Assembly (NCBI GenBank): GCA_025352915.1
Contig: JANXSA010000227.1
Coordinates: 1-13,023 of the forward strand
Source of the DNA: Rhodospirillales bacterium
GTDB lineage: Bacteria > Pseudomonadota > Alphaproteobacteria > Acetobacterales > Acetobacteraceae
Length of the DNA: 13,023 nucleotides
Direction: 5' to 3'
The notes under the pieces: model-generated
Seen by the model: only the letters and a program-made list of their open reading frames with translations
Databases searched by the model: none
Told to the model about the DNA's origin: nothing
Position numbers and translations under genes: made by a program
Shown here: piece by piece, positions 8,001 to 13,023 of the stretch
How the letters are laid out: every line of letters starts with the position of its first letter
Numbering within the stretch: the stretch's first letter is position 1

Positions 8001-11000
8001 GCCGCGACCGCACCCGATACGGTCAGCGCCACGCTGTCCAGCAGCGTCAGGCTGCCGCCGGTGATCGTGCTGTTGCCGAGGGCGACGACGCTGTTGCCGG
8101 CCTGGCCCAGCGTTGCATTGCCACCGGCAACCGCGATCGTCAGCGTGCTCGCGGTCAGGCTGCCGCTGGGCTGGGCGATGCCGCCGCTGCCGGCGATGAG
8201 GTCCACGGCACCGCCGGCAATCGTACCAGCGAGCAACAGGCCGCCTGCGACATTGCTGGCCTGAAGCCCAAGCGCGCCGCCGCCGGCGTCCAGCGTGCCA
8301 TTCACCGCAATCGCGGTGCCACTGGCGGAATCGACCAGCGTGATGCCGGTGGCCTTGACCGTGCCGGCGACATTGAGCGCCGCTGCATCGGTCAAGGCAA
8401 AGCTGTTGCCGGTGACAGTAAAATTATCGAGCCGCCCGATGGCGTTGGACGCCTGGGTGAGGGCCACCGCGCCGGTCGCCCCGCCCGTGCTGCGCAGGCT
8501 GCCCGCGGTGATGCCGCCGCCGGTCTGACCGATCCCGCCAGTGCCGGCGGACAGATCAACCGCGCCGGTGACGCTGGCATCAAGCGCGCCCGACAGGGCG
8601 ATGCCACCCGCCGCATTGGTCGCCGCCAGCGTGAGCGTGCCGCCGGCGCCGGTCTTGATGCTGCCGGAAACGTCGATCGCCTTGCTGGCCGCCGCATCGC
8701 CGCGCAGCGTGACGTTGGCCGCGCTGAGCGCGCCGCTGACGGTCAATGCGGCGCTGTCGATCAGGGTGAAATCGCCGCCCGTGACCGCAAAGCCGCCAAG
8801 TGCCGCGACGCTGTTCGCGGTTTCGCCGAGCGCCACGGTGCCCGCGCTGCCGCCGGTGCTCTGCAATGTCGCCGCGGTGATGCTGCCGGCGGCCTGGGCG
8901 ATGCCGCCGCTGCCGGCGGTCATGTCCAGCGTGCCGGCCTTGAGGGTCCCGGAAAGCGCAATGCCCGCCGCCTTGTCGGTAACCTCGAGCAAGGTGGTGC
9001 CGGTGCTGGTGACGCTGCCGCTGACCGTCAGCGCGGTCCCGCTGGCGCTGTCGCGAATGGTGACGGCGGTGCCCGAAACCGCCCCGGCAATGTCCAGCGC
9101 GAGGCTGTCGCGCAGCACCAATGCGGCCCCGGTGACGGCAAAATTCCCCAATGTGCTGATCGCATTGCCGGCCTGGTCGAGCAGAACCGCCCCGGTGGCC
9201 CCGCTGCCGCTCCGCAGCGTTCCCGCGGTGATGCTCCCGGCACTCTGGTTGATGCCGCCGCTGCCCGCCGCAAGGTCAACCGTGCCGGTGGCGCTGGCGT
9301 CCAGCTTGCCGGACAGCGCGATGCCACCCGCGCCATTGGCGGCCACCAGCGTGATCGTGCCGCCAGCCGCGGTGTTGAGCACACCGCTGATGTCCAGCGC
9401 CTTGGACGATGCGGCAAAGCTGCGCAGGGTGATGCTGCTGGCCGACAATGTGCCGCCGACAGCTAGCGCGCCATCGCTTGCCAAGGCGAGATCGCCAGCC
9501 ACCGCAAATGGACCCAACGCGCCAATGGTGTTGCCGCCTTGGGCAATACCCAGCGCTGCGGCGGTGGCGGTGAGCACCGGGATGCTGAGCCCGCCGGTCG
9601 ATTGGCTGATGGTGCCGCTGCTGATCAGGTCCAGCGTGGTCGCGTTCGGCGCCACCGTGCCGGACAGCGCGATGCTGGCCGCCTTGTTGCTGTTGCCGGC
9701 GCTGCTGGCTTGGCCGATGCGTACCAGCGTCGCCGTGATGTTGGTGAGGTCGCCCAAGGCGAAACCGCCCGCCGCACCCCCCAGCCCGAAGCTCGCGGTG
9801 GCGTTGTTCGGGCCGATTTCGATGGTCCCGCCGGTGGCTGTGAGCGCCCCGGTGCCGGTGAAGCTCATGCCCGCGGCGGAGAGCGAAAGCGTGGTGCCGT
9901 TACCCGCGCTGACCGGGGCATCGACGGTCAGACTCGTGGTGCTGGCCAGCGTGATGGCGCCGTTCACCGCCAGCGGGCCGAGGCCGCTGATGACATTGGC
10001 CTGCGCGAGCAACAGCGCCCCGCCAATGCCGCCGGTGCTGCGCAGCGTGCCGGTGGTGACGCTGCCGGCGCTCTGGTTGACGCCCGCCGAACCTGCGCTC
10101 AGGTCGAGCACCCCGGTGACGCTGCTGTCGAGCTTGCCGGTCAGCACGATCCCGCCCGCGCCATTGCTCGCCGCGAGTGCGATTGTCCCGCCAGCGGCAA
10201 CCGAGAAGTCGGCCGAGGAAATGGCGATCGCACTGGCCGACGCGGCGCTGCTGCGCAGGGTCGCGTTGGCCGCCGAAACGGTGGCCGCCGCCGACAATGC
10301 CTGGGTGGTGGCCAGGGTGAGGTCGCCGGTCGCGGCGAATTTCCCCAGCGTGGCGATGGCGTTGCTGGCCTGGCCGAGATCGGCGCCGCCAATACTGCCG
10401 GTCGTGGCCAGCGTGCCGGCGGTGATCTTGCCCGCCGTTTGGCTGACCGTGCCGATACCGGCCAGTTGCAGTGTCCCCCCGGCGCCAGCATCGATCGTGC
10501 CGGCCAGCGCCGTGCTGCCGGTGGCGGCACTGGTGGTGAGCGTGATCGTGCCAGGCGCGCCGAGGACGAGCGCGCCAGTCGCGGCAAGATTGAGCGCCGC
10601 CCCCGCGGCACTCCCGGTCAGCGCGATGCCGGTCGCCTTGACGGTGCCGGTCACGTCCAGCAAGGCCGCACTGGTGATCGAGATGGCGCCCGTGGTGGCG
10701 AGGTCGCCGATGCCGGCGATGGTATTGGCGGCGTTGTCCAGCGTGACCGGCCCGGTGATGCCGCCGGCGCCGGAGACCAGATTCTTGGCGGCGAGCACCC
10801 CGCCGGTCTGGGTCGCGCCATTGGCGGCGGTGACGAGTTCCAGCCCGCCCGTGGTCAGCGTGCCCGCGGTGAGCACAACCCCGGTCGCCGCGTTCAGCCG
10901 CAGCAACGGCGTCGCGGCACTGGTGTCGAGATCGGCGCGCAGGGTGATGCCGGCGGCCTTGGAGGTGAGGTTGATCCGGTCGGCCGTGAACGCCGCGAAG

Positions 11001-13023
11001 TCGGTCTGTAGCACCGCAAGGTCGCCGCCATTCACCGCCCCCAGGCTGATCGCCGCGGTTGGCGCCAGCAACTCGATGGTGCCGCCCGCGGCATTGAGGC
11101 TGCCGGTGGTGATCGTGGTCGCGTCAGCCTCAAGCCGGATGGTGCGCCCGGCACCCACCGTCACGGCGCCGGCAATGGTCAGCGTGCTGCCGGTCTGGTT
11201 GCCCAGGATGATGTCGCCGCCCGTCGCCGTGATGGCGCCAATCTGCGCGATGGCGTTGTCGCCGGTGGCCTTCAGTGTGCCGGTGATACCGAGGCTGCTG
11301 CGCAACATGCCGGCGGTGATGACGCCGCTGCTGGTGACCCCGCTGCCCGCGCTGGTGGAAATATCGAAGGTCCCGGCGCCAACATTGACCGGCCCGCTGA
11401 TCGCCAGCCCGCCTGCGTTGACCAGGACGAGATCGCCGGCCGACACCGTCATGCTGCCCAGCGTGGTGACCGCGTTGGTGGCGGAGGTCAGCTTGACCGT
11501 GCCGTCGGCGCCAAAGCCGCTGCGGAGCGTGCCGGTGGTCAGCCCGCCAGCAGTCTGGGTGATGCCGCCGGTGCCGGCCGAAAGGTCGACAATACCCGTG
11601 CTTCCGGCATCGACATTCGCGCCCAGCACCACGGCGCCCGCCGCGTCGCTGGCGCGCAGCGTGATGGTCCGCCCGGCGCCGGTGGTCAACGGCGCCGCAA
11701 CCTCCAACGTACCGGCGGTGGTGACGACCAGGCTGATATTGCCCGCACCGGTCCCGACGGCGCCGCTGACCTGAAGCCCCGCGGCGTTGGTGAGGCTGAA
11801 ATTGCCGATCCCCGTCAGCGCAAAGCCGCCGAGGCTGGCAATCTTGTTGCCGCCGGCATCGAGCGCCACCGCGCCAGCGACATTGCCGGTGCTGCGCAGG
11901 TTGGCGGCCAGGATCGCGCCGGTCGTCTGCGTCACCCCGCCGGTGCCCGCCGAAAGATCGACCGTGCCCGCCGTGGCATCGACGGTACCGGACAGCGCGA
12001 TGCCGCCACTTGCCGTACTTGCGGCCAGTGCGATTGTTGGGATGGCGCCAGTGCCGGTGAGGGTGCCGGTGGCATTGATGGCCGTCGCGCTGGCCGAACT
12101 GCTGGTGATCGCGATCGAATCGGCGGTCAACTTGCCGTCGATGGTGACCGCGCTGCTGGTGTTCAATGTGAACGCGCCGATGGTGGTGAGATTGCCAACC
12201 CCGGCGACGGCATTGCCGGCCTGGCCGAGCGTCACCGCGCCAAGCACGCCGCCCGACGACACCAGCGACCCCGCCACGACCGATCCGCCGGACTGGACCA
12301 CACCATCGGCACCAGCATTGATATCCAGCTTGCCGGTGCTGCTGACGTCCACATTGCCGCCAAACGTGATGCCACCCTTGGCCGCGTTGGTGGCAATCAG
12401 CACCGCCGTGCCGCCCGCCACCGTGGTCAGGCTGCCGTTCACCGCGATCGCCGTCCCGGCCGCCGCATCGCCGATCAACACGATGATGTTGGCGCTCACC
12501 TTGCCGGCGACATCGAGTGCCAGGCCGGTGCGCAACCCGAGCAGCCCGGTCGTCACCGCCATGTCGCCAATTGTGCCGATCGCATGGATGTCGTTGGACA
12601 ACGTCACATCGCCGGTGATGCCGGCGCTGCTCTGCACCCGGTTGGCAGTCACCAGCGCGCCGGAGATCGCATTGACGCCGCTGCCGGCAGCGTTCAGGTC
12701 GAGCGTGTTGGCCTTCAGCGGCACATCGTTGATGGTGATGCCGCTCGCCCCGGCATCCAGGCGCAATACCGCCGTGGCGGCGACCGAGGCGTCAAACGCG
12801 TCGCGCACCACCAGGCTATCGGCAACCGCCGCCGTCGCCGCCGAACCGCCAAGCCGCAGCGTGGCACTGCTGATCTTGCCAAGATCGGCCGCGGTGATCG
12901 TCAGTTCCGCCGCCGCCGCCTTGCCCAGGCTCATCGAGCCGCCGCCCAGAGGCGCGATCTCGACCGTGCCGCCGGCGGCCGACAGCGCGCCGGTGGCGAG
13001 CTTGAACGCCGGCAGCGCGAGCG
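4838..13023 (-). CDS. C-terminal part of a giant filamentous-haemagglutinin-like beta-repeat exoprotein (5' end beyond window)
   Basis: There are 2,727 codons with no stop or frameshift, open to the right edge, so the true start is not visible. The ATG at 12934 lies mid-repeat and is not a start. Composition is dominated by Gly, Ala, Thr, Ser, Val, Ile and Leu, as expected of a right-handed beta-helix. About 20 degenerate units of 115-125 residues carry recurring motifs: DLSAGTGG, SITAGTLRSTGG, QAGNAI, ALTVSG and AGGIALSG. A second module type (GGTIEI…SLG…DxxxITAxxxRIG) occurs three times and is common, as I recall, in filamentous-haemagglutinin-family proteins. The C-terminus has no autotransporter barrel, sortase signal or PEP-CTERM. 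It is a short tail with a Cys-x6-Cys pair, a proline-rich stretch and an acidic end (SDEDY). This fits two-partner secretion, but the N-terminal TPS domain and the TpsB pore gene lie outside the window, so the secretion route is inferred. Likely role: surface adhesin or matrix fibre. Binding partner unknown. Confidence 0.88.
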   Translation of the reverse strand, partial: LALPAFKLATGALSAAGGTVEIAPLGGGSMSLGKAAAAELTITAADLGKISSATLRLGGSAATAAVADSLVVRDAFDASVAATAVLRLDAGASGITINDVPLKANTLDLNAAGSGVNAISGALVTANRVQSSAGITGDVTLSNDIHAIGTIGDMAVTTGLLGLRTGLALDVAGKVSANIIVLIGDAAAGTAIAVNGSLTTVAGGTAVLIATNAAKGGITFGGNVDVSSTGKLDINAGADGVVQSGGSVVAGSLVSSGGVLGAVTLGQAGNAVAGVGNLTTIGAFTLNTSSAVTIDGKLTADSIAITSSSASATAINATGTLTGTGAIPTIALAASTASGGIALSGTVDATAGTVDLSAGTGGVTQTTGAILAANLRSTGNVAGAVALDAGGNKIASLGGFALTGIGNFSLTNAAGLQVSGAVGTGAGNISLVVTTAGTLEVAAPLTTGAGRTITLRASDAAGAVVLGANVDAGSTGIVDLSAGTGGITQTAGGLTTGTLRSGFGADGTVKLTSATNAVTTLGSMTVSAGDLVLVNAGGLAISGPVNVGAGTFDISTSAGSGVTSSGVITAGMLRSSLGITGTLKATGDNAIAQIGAITATGGDIILGNQTGSTLTIAGAVTVGAGRTIRLEADATTITTGSLNAAGGTIELLAPTAAISLGAVNGGDLAVLQTDFAAFTADRINLTSKAAGITLRADLDTSAATPLLRLNAATGVVLTAGTLTTGGLELVTAANGATQTGGVLAAKNLVSGAGGITGPVTLDNAANTIAGIGDLATTGAISITSAALLDVTGTVKATGIALTGSAAGAALNLAATGALVLGAPGTITLTTSAATGSTALAGTIDAGAGGTLQLAGIGTVSQTAGKITAGTLATTGSIGGADLGQASNAIATLGKFAATGDLTLATTQALSAAATVSAANATLRSSAASASAIAISSADFSVAAGGTIALAASNGAGGIVLTGKLDSSVTGVLDLSAGSAGVNQSAGSVTTGTLRSTGGIGGALLLAQANVISGLGPLAVNGAITLASTTSLTVDAPVSAGNGTTLSLSAAGMSFTGTGALTATGGTIEIGPNNATASFGLGGAAGGFALGDLTNITATLVRIGQASSAGNSNKAASIALSGTVAPNATTLDLISSGTISQSTGGLSIPVLTATAAALGIAQGGNTIGALGPFAVAGDLALASDGALAVGGTLSASSITLRSFAASSKALDISGVLNTAAGGTITLVAANGAGGIALSGKLDASATGTVDLAAGSGGINQSAGSITAGTLRSGSGATGAVLLDQAGNAISTLGNFAVTGAALVLRDSLALDIAGAVSGTAVTIRDSASGTALTVSGSVTSTGTTLLEVTDKAAGIALSGTLKAGTLDMTAGSGGIAQAAGSITAATLQSTGGSAGTVALGETANSVAALGGFAVTGGDFTLIDSAALTVSGALSAANVTLRGDAAASKAIDVSGSIKTGAGGTLTLAATNAAGGIALSGALDASVTGAVDLSAGTGGIGQTGGGITAGSLRSTGGATGAVALTQASNAIGRLDNFTVTGNSFALTDAAALNVAGTVKATGITLVDSASGTAIAVNGTLDAGGGALGLQASNVAGGLLLAGTIAGGAVDLIAGSGGIAQPSGSLTASTLTIAVAGGNATLGQAGNSVVALGNSTITGGSLTLLDSVALTVSGAVAADAVTLTDSAAGTAISITGSLSTIPGGTVTLTASDLGGAIDLGGNVNASKTGILDLSAGGNVSQSGGSITAGTLRSTGGIGGNLVLDQAGNAVGRITTLAVGSDATLTSSVPLDLAGAFSAANITLTNTAVGPSALTITGSVSATSTMKLAASDGMALYGTITAATLDLTPGTAGIVQFAGAITAGTLLMSGGTGSGVQLAAGLNAISTLGDVFLPGGGVELITRTPLSIAGTISANGVSIQSFAPGAAALSVSGTITATQSVFLGASDKTAGMTLSGTVTAANSLGLYSGSGGVVQTAGSLSALNLTGGAVGGDVVLNAPANAFATIVSVAVSGGDFTLVNSTGVTAWHVSADNVALRALTGTISAAFDGISTSPGGLIRLEAIAPNGGIVFGNAPLGHVLNATPSGTIDLTAGTGGVQQTDGGVIAGTLRSSGGIAGPVNLTWTNNSVGTIGDIAVSGGAFALASKSTLTVAGTLSADSIALTGNSGAPSAIGITGTLRSGAAGSIVLNAPGSGGIASNGVIDATASGLVDLTVGSAGITQSGGSITAGTLQSSGGIAGAATLDQAGNAISALGPLNLSAGNLSITDTLALTVAGPVTIAAGNLTITNSAASAGAIAVTGAVTVSGTTKLAATAPAGGILLGNVLKAATLDLAAGSAGVTQTGGMLTLGLLTSAGLNGQASLAQASNAIASIGSFAVGAGDISIVNAIPLTISGPLGAAQGAVTITGLASGPAAINVAGSVVSGPGKATTLATPNGAITVAIGGQVAAPGGLLSLGTSTGVTAPGTLVASKLAASASSAGNIALTGANAIATLVGASLADGTFTLNNTAPLAISGPVTARLFGITAAGSITVGDGVAFTTDGLDRSAQKIDVKLTDPQIAALTTSQLGSFLAIAGGGGPGKISTGNITVAPFSASKATIDFVLPQPDAGTISIGQLVGKATDLILVTRQNGIATGTVDVAGLLVLGSGGKADLFGTIGGLDGQAAANKAGILALPNANYRFNACPITSINCVLLPVQTIPPISPLRDVPIIRDRPTQDDADVQLPNVSDEDY
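4845..4849 (-). promoter_or_regulatory. Ribosome binding site of the CHAT gene, inside the exoprotein gene
   Basis: GAGGA lies within the last codons of the upstream gene (…DEDY-stop), eight bases before the ATG at 4836. The stop and start read TGACATG. This arrangement supports termination-reinitiation coupling and decides the start codon in favour of 4836. Confidence 0.65.
9701..9832 (-). repeat. C-type module, copy 3, within the exoprotein
   Basis: It encodes GGTIEIGPNN, then SFGLGG, then DLTNITATLVRIG. It aligns with two other copies at 10955-11090 and 12838-12973 and differs from the A/B units. It accounts for the long spacing between the A/B motifs near 9570 and 10038. Confidence 0.7.
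10955..11090 (-). repeat. C-type module, copy 2, within the exoprotein
   Basis: It encodes GGTIELLAP, then ISLGAVNGGDLAVLQ, then DFAAFTADRINL. It has the same order of motifs as the copies at 9701-9832 and 12838-12973, and it interrupts the A/B spacing between about 10780 and 11295. Confidence 0.65.
12838..12973 (-). repeat. C-type module, copy 1, at the right edge of the window
   Basis: It encodes GGTVEIAPLGG, then MSLGKAAAAEL, then DLGKISSATLRLGG. It matches the other two copies in motif order. The ATG at 12934 falls inside this module, which shows that it is an internal methionine. Confidence 0.7.

Larger units (their letters stand above)
5600..12760 (-). repeat. Array of about 20 degenerate 340-375 bp coding repeats (A and B types)
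   Basis: The motif encoding ITAGTLRS or a variant recurs near 12633, 12258, 11889, 11518, 11295, 10780, 10406, 10038, 9570, 9212, 8860, 8490, 8139, 7776, 7436, 7090, 6709, 6334 and 5985. Most spacings are 340-375 bases; irregular ones fall near 9570-10038 and 10780-11518. Long A units carry a DASxTG-type segment before DLSAG (for example about 8537-8587). Short B units lack it and read LKAGTLDMTAG or similar (about 8914-8951). Units have diverged in DNA as well as protein, so this is an old amplification rather than a fresh tandem expansion. Confidence 0.85.

Noticed and set aside
8541..11774. Very long open frames on the plus strand, including one of 1,077 codons here and others over 5010-7139 and 6953-9466
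   Set aside because: They lie antisense to the exoprotein gene. A GC-rich gene made of Ala, Gly, Thr and Val codons rarely yields stops on its complement. Their products are low-complexity with no recognisable domain.
5600..12760. Repetitive DNA as a CRISPR array or non-coding satellite
   Set aside because: Repeats are 340-375 bases, degenerate, and keep one reading frame throughout; they encode protein repeats.
12932..12934. ATG as the start of the exoprotein
   Set aside because: The frame stays open to the right edge, and the preceding codons continue the same repeat module. No signal peptide or TPS domain follows it.

Overview
This window is almost entirely coding on the minus strand. 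It holds three co-directional genes, read from the right edge to the left: (1) the C-terminal 2,727 residues of a giant beta-strand-repeat surface protein (4838-13023, 5' end outside the window); (2) an intact lipoprotein with TPR-like helical repeats and a C-terminal CHAT caspase-like protease domain (1744-4836); (3) a transmembrane Ser/Thr protein kinase, open through the left edge (1-1690). Genes 1 and 2 are separated by a single base (TGA-C-ATG), and genes 2 and 3 by 53 bases with no obvious terminator, so they look like one operon or the end of one. No RNA gene, insertion sequence, CRISPR array or promoter was seen. The only non-coding bases are the one-base and 53-base gaps.

Organism: the DNA is strongly GC-rich (about two-thirds by eye). 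The proteins use Ala, Gly, Thr and Arg heavily, with G or C at most third positions. A lipoprotein signal and a large exoprotein that lacks a C-terminal autotransporter barrel point to a Gram-negative bacterium. Gene style and the exoprotein tail remind me of Alphaproteobacteria, possibly sphingomonads. This is a judgement from memory, not a search.

How the genes may work together (inference): the exoprotein resembles filamentous-haemagglutinin/two-partner-secretion (TPS) proteins. It would cross the outer membrane through a TpsB/FhaC-type pore, whose gene is not in this window. The CHAT protein carries a lipobox and so should sit in the periplasm, probably on the outer membrane, with an intact His862/Cys913 dyad. 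The kinase has a complete cytoplasmic catalytic domain, one membrane span, a proline-rich tether and a periplasmic C-terminal region. Together the set could form an envelope system in which a kinase reports on, or controls, a protease that processes or releases a giant surface fibre. The exoprotein has no cysteine until a Cys-x6-Cys pair near its C-terminus, which recalls the tethering loop of the Haemophilus HMW1 adhesin. Its repeat array also has an internal order: alternating long and short units, punctuated by three copies of a distinct module.
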